The notes under the pieces: model-generated
What the model saw: only the letters and a program-made list of their open reading frames with translations
Told to the model about the DNA's origin: nothing
Databases searched by the model: none
Made by a program: the position numbers and the translations under genes
Assembly (NCBI GenBank): GCA_018907035.1
Contig: JACCIC010000176.1
Coordinates: forward strand, 1,122,501 to 1,186,500
Length of the DNA stretch: 64,000 bases
DNA from: Sycobia sp. Sy_11
Taxonomy: Eukaryota; Arthropoda; Insecta; Hymenoptera; Epichrysomallidae
Reading direction: 5' to 3'
Shown here: positions 1 through 11,509 of the stretch, piece after piece
Layout: each line of letters begins with the position of its first letter
How positions within the stretch are numbered: position 1 is the stretch's first letter

Positions 1-514
1 TCGGATGAGCCATTGATGTCGCCGCCCATGCGGTTCTGTGTAAGAAGGCTTCTGTAACTAGCTAACAAGGTTAAGTGCTGATGGAATGGAGCTCAGGCGG
101 GGATGCACAGGTATCTGGAGATGCCACGAGAGCGCAAGTGTCTCTCCAATCCCCTGGTATATTCTCGAGTGATTTCTTGTACTATTATTGCACTTATAGA
201 ATCTATATTCCGCCCTAGACCGTTGCGAGAACCGATGGCGCCACTGCGGTTTCTGCCTGCTATGGCCCCCTCTCAATGGCCGTCATTCTGCTCTTTTTTA
301 CCGCGGCTTACCTGCGCTAGACATTGGTTCCTATCTTAACCTGTATCTTTTCCTACTTTAGCGAAGCGAGAAGCTCTCGGAGCTATTCTAACTAGTACTG
401 CTGTTATGTTTTACTTAAGCTAACGAAAGTAGAGGGTAACAGAAGTGACTACGCTAACGATATTATTTTAATTTACCTAACGAATCTAGGACTACATAAA
501 CTATTATGACGGTA
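1..514. other. Left edge, no gene recognised
   Basis: No convincing coding frame. It lies just beyond the 3' end of the minus-strand Gypsy relic, so it may hold that element's 3' untranslated region or LTR. No second copy is visible in the window to define an LTR boundary. Confidence 0.4.
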
Positions 515-1006
515 CTATCCTAACACTGTTATTTTACTTAACCTAAGGAAATTATATGCGAGTTCATCTCCTCGCTTTATTTTTAGATCCTCCATCTCCG
601 GGGTCCACACGATTCTCTCCGACGGGGGTCGAATAACCACCACCTCCCTGGATCTTTTATAGTGCTTACGGCGGGGTTCACGGGGATGCATCCTCGGGTC
701 ATTACTCTCCATTGAGGAATAACATCGGTACTCGTTACTATTATTAACGGTACTACAACTAGGGTTTGGTGCGGTACTTTTTTCTCTAAACGTATTAAAA
801 CTAGTATCTCCCTCCTTGAGGGCTGTTATTGGACAGCCTACGTGATATGGTTTGAGGTCACTTATATGAACTCGCGTGATTTTACGTTGGTCTTGCTGGT
901 CCGTAACATCGTATATGACCGGTGAAACCACCCGCTGGACTTGAAATAGTCCTATGTCTTTGGGAGCCAGCTTGGCTGCGAATTTTTGTGCTCCCGATGA
1001 AAGCAC
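515..1006 (-). pseudogene. Integrase C-terminal tail (Gypsy copy 1)
   Basis: Residues such as IGLFQVQRVVSPVIYDVTDQ and ITRVHISDLKPYH match the SH3-like C-terminal domain that ends many Gypsy integrases (fill pattern: gpf.v...s.v.y.l.......vhv.dLKpy). A basic, low-complexity tail of about 90 residues follows. The catalytic core is absent just upstream (deletion). Function in the family: DNA binding during integration. Confidence 0.65.
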
Positions 1007-1094
1007 TCGATTCCTACGACAAAAAATATCTCCTACTCAGAATGTGGCATACAAAGAGAAGTCGTTCTCGATTTTGTTTTAGTACGACCAGTTT

Positions 1095-1541
1095 TCACTT
1101 GTCCAAATCGGAACATAGTGGATTTGTAAGAGGATCGGAGCACTGTTTATATAATTCGCCGTTCTCCACCTTCCAATTTGGGAAACGTTCAGAACAATTA
1201 GTAACGTCCTGCATCCTCTGTAGATGCCAGTTTGTCTTTACTATCTGCCCTATGGCGGCTAACGATGATTCCTCTATAGGGATTCGAGAAAGATCGTCTG
1301 GCACTTTATGTGATGCTCCTTTTCGGTGCACTATCTCTATATTGTGTGCCTGCGGAGAGGTAGCCCACTTGGCGAGATGACCGCTGGGGTCTTTAAGATT
1401 ATGGAGCCACTTCAGGCTGCTGTGGTCCATTATAACCTTAAATTTCTCTCCCAGTAGGTAACTCCTAAACTTCTCCACGGCCCACAGTACCGTCAAGCAC
1501 TCTTTCTCCGTCAAGATATAGTTGACCTGAGCCTTAATCAA
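1095..1541 (-). pseudogene. RNase H domain (Gypsy copy 1)
   Basis: Contains YILTEKECLTVLWAVEKFR (catalytic Glu region), VIMDHSSLKWLHNLKDPSG (Asp region) and IVHRKGASHKVPDDLSRIP, the typical end of Gypsy RNase H before integrase. It removes RNA from the RNA/DNA hybrid in the family. After about residue 115 the text runs into the integrase linker and stops. The element then jumps to the integrase C-terminus, so roughly a kilobase of integrase is deleted. Confidence 0.88.
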
Positions 1542-1592
1542 CTTACGACAAGCGTAGGCGATCGGGTGTTCTTCCCCATCTATTTGCTGACA

Positions 1593-2312
1593 TCAAACGC
1601 CACCTAGAGCGTAATGGCTCGAGTCTGTCTGAACGACGAATGATTTATTTTGTGTTGGCCTGGCCAGCACAGAGGCTTGCGTGAGTTTAATACGGAGGGT
1701 TTTGAACGCCTCCGGTTGCTCCGTACCCCAATACCATTTCATATCCTTCTTCAGCAACGCGGTCAGAGGCAGCTTTATCTCTACCAGAGTGGGGATAAAT
1801 CGCCCGTACCATCCCACCATACCAAGAAACGAGCGTAACTGCTTCAAGTTCCTTGGCGGGGGATACTCCAGTACTGGAGCGACCTTGTCTGGGTTCGTTC
1901 TGAGGCCCAAGTGATCCTCCATATACCCCAAGTATTTCACCTGAGGGCAGCAGAATTCTAATTTCTCTCGATTGACCTGCAACCAGTGGTGTTTCGGTTT
2001 TTGGAGCACATAGTGTAGCAGGTCCAGGCGTTCCTCAAATGTGTTCGTGGCCACGATGATATCATCCATGTACAAGAACACTTTGGGATGCCACTCTGGC
2101 CCGAAGATCTTATCCATGGCTCGCTGAAAACTAGCTGGCACATTGGTCAATCCGTACGACAGCCGGCAGTACTGGAAAAGGCCCTTCTGAGGGACTGCGA
2201 AGGCCCTCGCCTCCTTACTCTCTGCTGCCAACGGTATCTGATAGTATGCCTGCGACAGATCAATCTTGGAGAGATACAGCGTGTCTCCAAGATTGTCCAG
2301 CAGAGCATCCAT
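1593..2312 (-). pseudogene. Reverse transcriptase palm and thumb (Gypsy copy 1)
   Basis: About 240 codons with the RT core in order: LYLSKIDLSQAYYQIPL (motif A with its catalytic Asp), YGLTNVPASFQRAMD (motif B), FLYMDDIIVAT (motif C, YMDD intact), then KYLGY and PPPRNLKQLRSFLGMVGWYGRFIP of the thumb/connection. The end VVQTDSSHYALGGV is the start of RNase H. It copies the element's RNA into DNA in the family. All visible catalytic aspartates are retained, but the frame is broken from the fingers upstream and from RNase H downstream. Confidence 0.92.
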
Positions 2313-2802
2313 ATGGGGAAGGGGGTAGGCATCCTTCCTTGTGATACCATTGACAGCACGGAAATCGATACAGAACCGTATCTTGCTTCTTTGGTACTAT
2401 GATGGGGCAGCTGCTCCAGACGCTCTCGAAGGGTTCTATGATGCCCTCGCGAAAGAGCCTATCGATCTCCGCGTGTACTTTATTTAGTAGAGGTGGCGGA
2501 ATCCTTCGCAGTCTCTGCTTGATAGGCCGGTGCCCATGTACGTCAATGACGTGCGGGGTCACATCCGCTTCTCTCAGCGTCTCTTCGTCTCTCAGCATCA
2601 TGTTGAGTAGCTCATTTAGCCTTTGAATTTGATGGGCTGTTATCTCAGCCACATCTCCTATAGTTGCTACAGCTGATAGGCGAGCTACTACATCACCCCC
2701 ATTTTCCATAAATGGCCTTTGGATAGTACGGGCAGTTGCCCATGTGTTTTTGCCCAAGTCAATCTTAAGCTTGGCCTTTCTTAACACATCCATACCGAGC
2801 AA
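2260..2802 (-). pseudogene. Protease C-terminus and RT N-terminus (Gypsy copy 1)
   Basis: Begins with LGMDVLRKAKLKIDLG, the C-terminal protease helix region of Gypsy elements (LGMD followed by a conserved strand). A linker follows, then the RT fingers: DVHGHRPIKQRLRRIP and GIIEPFESVWSSCPIIVPKKQD. After about 2390 the frame is lost and the remaining residues are noise. The true RT continues in the overlapping frame at 1593-2312. Same order and wording as in the copy at 53.4-53.8 kb. Confidence 0.8.
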
Positions 2803-2887
2803 GGTGTCGTACTACAATTTTGTGTATATTTGGAATGGGGCATCGAGCCTCATTCCATCCATGCACATTCGCAGTTGTACCTCTGCT

Positions 2888-3076
2888 TCATTCTGGCATA
2901 GTTGGCCGCTCGGCATAACTATATATGTGGCACTTCCAATACCTTTTTACTAATTCCGCGTGCGCGGCTCCTAAATATAATTTGCGCGCACCGGGGTCAA
3001 TGAGAGCGGGAAATTGCTGACCTTTTATCTCTATTTGGATGAAGTACCGATTTTCCCCATCCCTCAACGGTGCCAC
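2888..3076 (-). pseudogene. Retroviral-type aspartic protease fragment (Gypsy copy 1)
   Basis: Short open stretch containing FPALIDPGAR, the position of the aspartic protease active-site triad (normally D-S/T-G). The middle residue here is proline. Because the second copy at about 53.2 kb also reads DPGAR, this looks like a family trait rather than a decay mutation. The sequence after it (KLYLGAAHAELV) resembles the flap-proximal part. The protein would process the Gag-Pol polyprotein. The frame is lost on both sides. Confidence 0.75.
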
Positions 3077-3112
3077 TGGTTTTGGGTCTATTGGAGCATG
3101 GTATTTTAGTGC

Positions 3113-3634
3113 CTAAGACGCACCTCTTCGCTCCGCGGAGGCCTCTCTTCGTCCGATTCCCGATTCTCTTGAGCGCTGTTGTGCGCAGTTGGGGCAGTTC
3201 GGGACTGTACATCCCGGATGTCCACAGCGGAAACAGGCCACCTGTGTCGGCACAGGTACACGCTGCCTAGAAGTAGCGAGTCTATTGGAGGCATGGAAGG
3301 CTCGATAGCTGCCTTCCCTTGGCGCGTCGCCTCCCCTTAACAAAGGTTCAGGCCTATCTCTTTGCTCCTGCGGTTTATCCTTTCTGTGCGCCGGGGTTTG
3401 CCTTTCCCGATTGGCGGTACCAACATGGTCCCTTCGGTCTGTCGACCGTCTCAAGAGGTTAGGATGCTTTTTATCTTTATTCTCCTGATGTTCGACCGCT
3501 GCCATATCCTCTATTTCTGACAGTTCCTCCTCTCTCGCAGCGATTTTTACGCGCGCGGACGAGACAGTTGGCTGGAATGCCTGCCTCGGACTGAGCGACT
3601 CCTGTGCTGAAGGTGGGTGTTTGTATTTCCGCAT
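3113..3634 (-). pseudogene. Gag C-terminal region with zinc knuckle (Gypsy copy 1)
   Basis: About 173 codons, rich in Arg, Glu, Ser and Pro. The sequence CFRCGHPGCTVPNCPNC near residue 135 looks like a nucleocapsid Cys/His knuckle that binds the element's RNA during particle assembly. The capsid part expected upstream is not recognisable; the region beyond 3634 turns into unrelated AT-rich repeat. It precedes the protease fragment on the minus strand, as expected for gag-pol order. The frame is broken from the next piece. Confidence 0.7.
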
Positions 3635-3639
3635 CCAGA

Positions 3640-4420
3640 TAATATTTTCTTAAATTAAATTAAAATACGTATATGAAATTGAAAAATAATTAAGTTTTGT
3701 ATTTCTATCACAGAAAAACAATGGTTCTCATATCAAGTCAACATTTCTGTGTAAGTAAAAAAATTAAGTTAAAACAATTTTTAAAGATATAACATGTATA
3801 ATTAGAAATTAATTATGCTTTACGTATACATATAGTATATACATGAATAGAAGATAGTAAAAGAAATTATAGAAAAAATTCTTTATTGAAGAACTTATTC
3901 GCTTCAAGTCAAAATTACAGGAGAACCCAGTTCTCAATATTACCCATTTTTTTATTATAGTGTACAAGTCAAGATTATTATATTGTTAAATTTTGAAAGC
4001 AATGTCTTGATAAAAGAAATTGAGTTATTGAGAGAAGTTAATTAATAAGCAATCAATTTCGTGCAGTCGAAAAATATTAAATATAAGTAGTAAATATTGA
4101 GTACATGATAATTAATTAAATATATTCTTATATTTAGAAATAAACGATATTTTATATTTATATTTGACTTTTTATATTATATTTAATATTTTCCATTATA
4201 AACTGAAGAGTAGTAAATTTTTTTGCGACGACCAAAAATATAGCCGCGCAAATTTATCACGGCAGTTACACAAATTTTACTTTTATACAATTACCGCGAG
4301 AATATGGAATAATTTATATACGAATAAATTATTTATTTCCGTCAGATACGCAAAAATAATAATAAGGAAAGCCGAAATTTTCGAAAACTAATTTATCGAA
4401 TATGAAATTAAATTAATATA
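3640..4420 (+). repeat. AT-rich dispersed repeat (family A fragment)
   Basis: The stretch from about 3650 to 4220 is, by eye, the reverse complement of 28125-28690 in the right arm of the big inverted repeat. Shared landmarks include ATGGTTCTCATATCAAGTC and CAGGAGAACCCAGTTCTCA. No coding capacity. It is a transposon-derived repeat of unknown class. Confidence 0.75.
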
Positions 4421-4429
4421 TTACACGTG

Positions 4430-4790
4430 ATGAACATACCGAGAACGGGAAAAGGTCGCGACGACTACTGCAGAAGGTAGTCGGCGTAACACCCAAAAAC
4501 CGAAGAAAGAGAAAACGCAACACATTTTTCTCTCTTCACCGCTCGGAAGAACAGAAAAGTGCGTAAGAGGGAATACACCTCGCGCGGTGAGAGAGAGTCG
4601 CGCCAAGTGTATTAGGCTAACGACAGCTATCCCCCTCTAATACATGCTCGCACGCACACTACCCTGCTCTCTCGTAGAACGACACGCGCCAGCAGCGAAT
4701 ACCGTGGTAGGGAAACACGCAAGTCTCTACATTGGCGCGCGCATTCCAGCATATACAACGGGTGTCCTAAACGAATTCACCCGCTGTATT
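4430..4790. other. GC-richer island of unknown origin
   Basis: About 360 bp of much higher GC than its surroundings, with several CpGs. No coding frame with recognisable content. It could be a promoter-proximal CpG cluster or part of a transposon/LTR; I cannot tell. It stops abruptly into AT-rich sequence near 4790. Confidence 0.4.
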
Positions 4791-4829
4791 TAATTTATAA
4801 ATAAATTAGAATATTATTAAAACCAAATA

Positions 4830-5175
4830 AATAAATATATATGTGGGGATAGGTATATATAGATTAGAATATAAGGTTTAGTTTAGTCCCTGATGAGGAG
4901 CCGTAGCGAGCTGGAAACGTTGGACTGGATCTTCAATTAGGTAAGGGTGTTGGGGACAGTCAGACTGCACTTTACTAACAAAAAAATTTTTTCAGCCAAT
5001 ATTTTATTTTCAGATTAGTCTACGGGGGTGACTGAAAATAAGGACAGTCTGACTGTCATTATATTTTTTATTTAATTTTTAATTTAATTTTTATTTTTAA
5101 TTTTTTTTTTTTTTTTATTTTATTGTTAGATTGAATTGATTGGACTGTAAGACCAATAAAAAAATATTTATTAAC
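4830..5175 (+). mobile_element. Penelope-like element terminal fragment with hammerhead-like core
   Basis: Matches (reverse-complemented) the terminal sequences of the Penelope-like copies at 30180-30550 and 36240-36620. Shared marks: CAGTCAGACTGCACTTTACT, the phrase around GTCTACGGGGGTGAC, poly(T/A) stretches, and the end GATTGGACTGTAAGACCAAT. At 4885-4926 it carries AGTCC-CTGATGAG-stem II-GAAAC-GTT-GGACT, the conserved core of a hammerhead ribozyme, a motif known from Penelope pseudo-LTRs. The core here reads CTGGAAAC where the other copies have CTCGAAAC. Confidence 0.8.
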
Positions 5176-5389
5176 TTGAATTACAATGATATAAGATTGA
5201 TGTTTATGAGCTAAAAAATAGGAAATTTACTTTTTAGGGTGATACATAATCTCTAGATTTATGAAAATAATTTTTGCGTGAAATTCAGCAATAAGAAAAA
5301 ATATGAGGTAATCTAGGTAAGTAATTTCTTACTATTTCGCTAATTTCAAGAAACCCATAACTTATTTAGTTTAGTTGAACAGATGGTGT

Positions 5390-5720
5390 AAAATATCTAG
5401 CTTCCGCGGTTTTAATTCAAGCTAATAAGGAATTTTTTAGATTCTGGTTTTCCTATTTTAAGCAACTGTTTTTGCAATCTAAGAAAATATTTGTTTTAAT
5501 ATGTAATACATGTTGTATAGATAATTAATTTATGTAAACTAGAATTATATATGTATTTGTAACGTAAGAAATATTTTTTGCTTTTTAAATAAACCTAACC
5601 GTTTAGTTTAAATACGCGATTGTTTCAAAATTACAAAACATTCGTTCGTTTTAAATATGTATGTTTGTGTTTCAAATAAATAGAATTTGAAGAAATATTT
5701 GTTGAATTGAAATCAATACA
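5390..5720 (+). repeat. Dispersed repeat pieces (families A and B)
   Basis: 5390-5520 is the reverse complement of 19290-19420 (left-arm end of the large inverted repeat). Adjacent 5560-5720 resembles 6940-7085 and 32590-32740 (phrase AATAAACCTAACNGTT and the end ATATTTGTTG). No coding content. Confidence 0.65.
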
Positions 5721-5789
5721 CTTTTACTTTTACGAAATTGACTCATTTACATTTAAGCCTTTTTTCAGTGATTAGTACAATGTAAATTA

Positions 5790-6030
5790 TATTATGAAAT
5801 AAAATTATGTTTATATAAAATTGTAGTCTTATTCTTCAGTTTTCCATAGAAAGTAAAGCAAATTATAAGATTATGACTGTCACCTACATGAATTTGTTCT
5901 ATAGTATTTCCAGTGCAAATAATATTTCTCGACAAAAGTTCAACAATTCCGTCTCGGGGACTCCTGAACGGTTTCTCGCATATACTCAGCACAGGTACCT
6001 TCGTATATAGTTTTCTCAAGAAATACTGTT
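5790..6030 (-). repeat. Helitron-like repeat fragment (shared with 44.3 kb)
   Basis: Reverse complement of about 44330-44460. Shared marks: GAGAAATATTATTTGCA on one side and CGGGGACTCC/ACGGGACTCC with TCGCATATACTCA on the other. The 44-kb copy belongs to a region ending in a Helitron-type 3' terminus, so this is probably a piece of the same non-autonomous family. Confidence 0.55.
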
Positions 6031-6239
6031 AGTAAAAACGAATTCAATAGAATAAAAAAAATGTATATTTTATGGTCCAGATAGTCTAATTGCAATAACT
6101 ATATGTTTATGTATTTTGAATACATAATTTTATTTTGATTCTTTACTTCTTACTTAAAGTAGTTAATATATTATATTTAATATGTAATGTTTCTCTATTT
6201 AACAAAAACATTTATATTACCACAAAATCGCTTTGATAA

Positions 6240-6800
6240 AATTAATTTATGTATGTTTGTATGTATGTCTTTTATAGGCGCCAAAACTACTAAAAATAAA
6301 CCGATCGCCTTCAAATTTTGAATACGTATTATATACGGTCAGGATTAGATGATAGAATATTTTTTATTGCAATTTAATAAAAAAAAAAAAAAAAAAAAAC
6401 AAATTGATGGCAACATAGCCAGTTGCATGCATATCGGTAGACTGCCTGCTAGGCCTCGTACAACATGGGTGCAGATGGACAGGTAATAAACAGGTAGGAA
6501 ACTGGCGGGTGCATGGTCTAGCATGGTATGGCAACACCCACCAACATCGAGTAACTTTTCCTCTTTCTCTGTCTCACCCATACAAAGTAGTTATGTGTTA
6601 AATATGATTATATAGGATTCTGGAATGATATTCCAAAAATATAAAAATCAATCAAATAATTTTTGGAAAAGTTTACAGTATATAATTAGCAGCTTTTTCG
6701 AGATCTATTGAATTCGTAAACATAGATCAACTACTGACAATGGTCATGAATATTGTCTCAATCTAAAGTTAATTTAAGAAGCCGAGACAATTGCTAAACT
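6240..6800 (+). repeat. Dispersed repeat, family C
   Basis: Begins near GGCGCCAAAACTACTAAAAA and contains CGCCTTCAAATTTTGAATACG, a short poly(A), and a GC-richer core around GCCTGCTAGGCCTCGTACAA. The same order appears in reverse at 16800-17425, and a shortened form at 34835-35000. The core can be read as a 78-codon minus-strand frame, but the other copies do not preserve it, so it is treated as non-coding. Confidence 0.7.
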
Positions 6801-6939
6801 TTGTACTATGGTTGGTATACTCTTCAGCACTAAAAATCTTAATTTAAAAAATTACTTACACAACTAAAGCATACTTTAAATTTACTTTATGCAAAAGTAT
6901 AAAAGAAGGCAAGTATGGTGTTTTAGAAATTCTAATCAT

Positions 6940-7109
6940 TTAAAAGTATTTGTAACGTAACAAATATTTTTTGCTCTTCAAATAATAAACCTAACTGTTG
7001 ATTTCAAACAGACGATTCTTTAAATTTATAGTTTTAAATAAATAGAATTTCAATGAATATTTGTTGGACTGAAATAAAAATATGTACGAAATAGCCAGTT
7101 TCCTTACTC

Positions 7110-7149
<40 letters not shown>

Positions 7150-7152
7150 TGG
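6940..7152 (+). repeat. Family B repeat followed by (GT)n
   Basis: 6940-7085 repeats the family B sequence seen at 5560-5720. It is followed by a (GT)n microsatellite at about 7113-7152 that abuts family E, an arrangement echoed at 14840-14901, where (TA)n abuts the other family E copy. Confidence 0.65.
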
Positions 7153-7154
7153 CA

Positions 7155-7425
7155 ATAAAATTTCTTTTTGGTCGCTGGCAGTATAAGCTGCTCATTTTTT
7201 ATTACACTCCGCTGCCAGCCTATTGTCTCACCAAGCTTTCCTCTCGCACGCGCTGACGACAGTCGTTACCTCTCTCGATCCCACCATTGCACGAGCTCGA
7301 AAAACATCTGGAATATCGCACGAAACGGTCAGTACCTCGCCTTGGCCACTAGAGGCCCTCGTTTTCAGTCAAAAATTTTTACTGCAATTGGCGATCTCCC
7401 CGTATTATCTCTGGTTTCATGAGTT
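7155..7425 (+). repeat. Dispersed repeat, family E
   Basis: Shares CATCTGGAATATCGCACGAA, TTTACTGCAAT and GGCGATCTCCCC with 33150-33375 (same strand) and with 14545-14840 (opposite strand). An 84-codon frame crosses it, but the copies are not conserved as protein, so I do not call a gene. It lies about 130 bp upstream of the claudin-like start codon and could affect that gene's promoter or 5' UTR. Confidence 0.7.
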
Positions 7426-7553
7426 CTTTCATGATTGAAATTATTCTTATTTTGTCATTCAATTTTATATTTTTTTGCTTATTTATTCTTTTATGTTCTA
7501 CTTCTGTCATATATTAAAGTAAACTTAATATTTATTCTTACTGTATCAAAAAA

Positions 7554-10500
7554 ATGGGTAAATCGCAAACGGGAAAAGCTGCAATTACTTGCACTATTAT
7601 TGCCTTTCTATTTGTAGTGATTGCCTTTGCCACGCCCAATTGGCTTCAAACGGATAACAAATTAGAAAATCCAAGGTTCATAAAAATTGGTAATTTTCTC
7701 ATTAATACTATTTGTGTAATAAAAGCTCATTGAAATTGATTCTTGTATATAATATGAAAATCGATATTAATTTAATTTATTAATACGGATATTTATTTTT
7801 GACATTATGTTTTGATTAAGACTGTCAATTGTTGTTGAAACTGTAGTAAATGGAAGCACATATTGTATTGCTTAAAATATGTATAAAATAATCAGAACAA
7901 ATTAAAAATTTGTGCATTCAATTATATTATTCAGGATAATTTTTAATGAACTTAATTAATATATTTATTGTAAGATTTAGTGTTTAATAAGAAATGGTTA
8001 TTATATAGCTGTATAAGTCTTTTTATAGGCTTGGGTAAGCTCAATAAGAAAAATAAAAAAAAAATGGTTATTATATTTTTAAAGCCAATATTTTTATTGT
8101 TAACTGACTAAATAAATATAATTATAAAATTAGCTTTTGAAAATTCAATAGCTTTATATTATTAATTTTTGTATTTACTTTATATTGTATACTTTATACA
8201 TTATATGTAAGCATTTAAGAATAGCATCTTTATTTCAGTCAATTCAATTGCAACTTATTTTTAAGTTTATTTTTGTAATGCAGGTAACCATTAAAATTAA
8301 TATATTACATAAGTTTTACCAAAATAAAACAAAGGTGGGAACAATGAATCTTGTAAGATTGATTACTTTTGTCACAAATGATATATATTTTTAAATTATT
8401 AAATATTTATATTGGTCTTATAGTCTTCAACTATGGTATATTATACTAATATAATGACAGTCAGTCTGCCCTTGTTTATAATACCGCTAAAGAATTTGAA
8501 ATATAAATTACTACTAAAAATTAAAATTAAATCAGCTAAATTGACATAAATTATATAAATCATTTTTCAGATCTTATAAAGGTCATCTTTAAATAATAAG
8601 ATTTTATTAGTATAATTCTTTTGAATTTATCTGCATATATTGCAACTCGTGTTGCAAACTGTATCCTGCAGTACAGCGTAGGTCGCGTGATAGTCGAGAC
8701 TTATGTAATCACTTCGATTAATGAATAGGATGAAAAAGAATATGCACTATTTTATGCTCTATTATAATATATTTCGATACAGATTTTTGAACTGCGACAA
8801 GCGATGTGGTCAAAAAAGGTATAAGGAGAACTGTGAAGATAAACAGTCTCTATCAGATATTAGAGTGAGTTTTTTTAACTTAGAGAAATCGCTGATTTAG
8901 GAAGACAGCCAAGGCTAGTGGTATACCGAATCTAGTGTGTCATAGCTGGTAGCGCTTAAAGCATGGTAACTCTAAAATTAAATTAGATTTAAAAAGAAAA
9001 ATAATAAAAATAAACTATATTCTATATTAGCAAAGGACAACCTAACTGCCCCCACCACCTTAAATTTAAATATACAAAGCTTTTTTATCTTCTTTAAAAA
9101 GCTTTTTTAGTCCTTAAAATAAATCGTAGTAGTTCAAACCATCACACATCAAAAGTAAATTTAAATTTAACATGGTGGAGGCAGTCAGGTTGTCGTTTGC
9201 TAACATAGAATGTTAGCAAATGACTTATTTTAATTTATTATTATTGTATCTTTATTATTTTTAATTTTTAATCCAATTTATTTTTAGTAATAAGTTTTAT
9301 TTCAGATTCTCCAGGGGTGATAATAAACAAGGACAGTTCGACTGTCATTATTTTAGTATAATATGTTATAATAGAAAGACTGTAGATCAATAAAAATAAT
9401 TATTAATTTAATTCAGAATAGTTGACATAAGTAAAATTTAAAATTTTTGATTTATATTTGTATGCACAAAGGACCAAAATAGAATTTTTCTTCCTTAGGA
9501 ATCAAAATAGTTTAAAAATTCTTACTTCATCAATCATGCTTTGCCCTGTACATTTGTAGCTCTTATTCTTTTATTCTTTTATTTTATCTATGAATTCCAA
9601 TTTTATCATCATTATATGACTATAAATATGTGTTGCAAAGGAAATAATTGTTCATAAAACTATATATAAAAAGAATAAAACAAGAATCAATGATTTAATA
9701 TTATATCATATATATTATATTAAAACTTAATTTAATTCAATTTGACATTGGCATTAGCTCTCCTTACATTTTTAAGGCTAGATTTTATTTTGTGAAGAAG
9801 CAATATAGAAATTTTCAATGAGATTCATCATTTACTTCAAGCTAGACTGAATACTTTTATGATTAATAATTTTGGTATATTTGAGTGAGTGGGATCATGT
9901 TAGTTAAAAAAGGAATGGCAACTCTGTAATATTAAATAGAAAATACCTATTTTATTGGCTGTTATCACAATATAATAGTCTGTGCCTATCTTGGGTGAGA
10001 AAATACAAAATTTTGTCACTAATGGTGAAATCTTGCTCACATAATATAGATGAAGAAATTTATACTTGCTTCCTATATGTTAAAAAAATATATTACTACA
10101 TTATTCTATGTACTAAGTGAAACTGTATAAAGCAACTTCTTACTCTATTCTTATAAAAATTCAAATTTTATTTTTTTCACAGAAAATTACATTCTTTGAC
10201 TGAAAATATAAAAATAATGTTTGAATAATTTTTTCTTAAATATTAAATTTTTTATTTAATTTTTTAAAAATGCTTAAATTACTTTATTCACATTTGTAAT
10301 ATAAACAAAATATATAGATGTACCAAATATTTGACACTAGATATCACTGTATGTTATTATGATACGTTTTGAAAATTGAATGTATATAAGTTAGATATAT
10401 AATCAAAGAAGCATATATTAAATTTTTTTTTTTTGTTTTTCAGTATTAAATAATATTTAAGGCCATGTATTTCAGCTTCTAACATTAAAATTCACTTTTA

Positions 10501-11431
10501 CATTATATAAATGAATGCTTAAAATATATCAAGTTGAAAATGGAAACAAGCACTCAAAATTATTTCTATGTATATAAATTTTTTATTAATATATTTAATT
10601 CTATTATATTTATATGATACAATTAAGCAATCAATAAAGTATAAATAAAAATAAGTAAATTCAAGAAAAATTATAATATTGATATTATGTTCTTTATTTT
10701 ACTTTAATTGTGCTTATGTTGACTGTATTTAAATAACTTAATAAATATTTCTATATGTATTAGTATTGATTTAAATATATATTGATATTAGTATGTATTA
10801 GTTTTAATTTATTTAATTGGACTGTAAGACCTGTAATGGAAATATTTATTAATTTTACTTTTTTTATTGCTCTAATTTATTTTATATTATTATAATTTCA
10901 TATAATAATTAGAGATTATATATTTTAGGACTTTGGCAAGTATGTTTTAAAGAATTTCAAGATATTCGGCATTTGTATGATAATCGATTCTGTGGCTGCT
11001 GGTGGGTCTTTGAAGAAGAATACTACATTATACACGATATCTTACTACCAGATTTTTTTGTAGCAACTCAATTCTTTTTTACTCTATGTATTACATTATT
11101 ATTAATTGGAAGTTTTTTGACAATATTGTATACTTGTTGTTCTCGAGAACATGATAAATATCAACTTCTTTTATGGGCAACTGGTACAAATTTAACATTG
11201 GCTGCTGTTTTTGGAATCATAGCAGTTATTATATTTGGAGCAAGAGGGGATGGTAGAGATTGGATGCCCAATTGGGAACATAATGATGTAAGCTGGTCAT
11301 ATGCATTGGCTGTAATAGGAAGTTTTGTATTATTGGCTGCTGGTATTTTATTCTTAGTAGAGGCTAGGAGATATAAAAAGAAAACTAATAGAATATTAGA
11401 AAATAAGCATAAAACTGGTTCAAATATTTGA
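7554..11431 (+). CDS. Claudin/PMP22-type four-membrane-segment protein, two exons
   Basis: Join 7554-7689 and 10929-11431, 212 residues. The ATG opens a frame with a GT donor at 7690 and a TTTTAG acceptor at 10927-10928; the split glycine codon (phase 1) restores the frame exactly. Membrane segments lie near residues 9-28, 90-115, 125-148 and 169-190, with both ends probably cytosolic. The first extracellular loop carries the superfamily signature: W30, GLW at 46-48, C51, and C67/C69. The tail is basic (RRYKKK). Family role (known): tight/septate-junction or membrane-organising proteins; the exact subtype is not recognised. It is the only host-like gene here and its frame is clean. An upstream 5' UTR exon is possible. 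Confidence 0.88.
7690..10928 (+). other. Intron of the claudin-like gene
   Basis: 3239 bp, GT...AG, very AT-rich. It holds small fragments of Penelope-like ends: about 8450-8485 in one orientation, about 9230-9420 in the other (phrase GGACAGTTCGACTGTCATTA), and a GGACTGTAAGACC piece near 10820. No internal exon was recognised; the 69-codon frame at 8185 looks random. Confidence 0.7.
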
Positions 11432-11498
11432 TTTGGAAATTATTAATTATTTGCAAGGGAAAACATTTTTTTGTGCAGTCAAAGTTAATGTATACCTT

Positions 11499-11504
11499 AA
11501 TAAA
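11499..11504 (+). terminator. Polyadenylation signal candidate for the claudin-like gene
   Basis: AATAAA sits 68 bp after the stop codon, a typical distance in insects. AT-rich surroundings make chance AATAAA common, so this is only the first good candidate. Confidence 0.55.
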
Positions 11505-11509
11505 ACTTG

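Larger units (their letters stand above)
515..3634 (-). mobile_element. Ty3/Gypsy-type LTR retrotransposon relic, copy 1
   Basis: Reading right to left on the minus strand the parts come in Gypsy order: Gag zinc-knuckle region, protease, reverse transcriptase, RNase H, integrase C-terminus. The pieces lie in different frames separated by stops and small indels. Most of integrase (zinc-binding H2C2 domain and catalytic core) is missing between about 1010 and 1095, so this copy is dead. It is the same family as the element at 52125-54736: both share the protease motif LIDPGAR, the RT start with DVHGHRPIKQRL or DVQGHRPIKQRL, and near-identical RT and RNase H segments. No LTR pair is visible here. 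Confidence 0.9.

Noticed and set aside
7168..7438. Possible upstream coding exon of the claudin-like gene
   Set aside because: It is repeat family E, present at two other places in the window, and does not splice in frame to the ATG at 7554.
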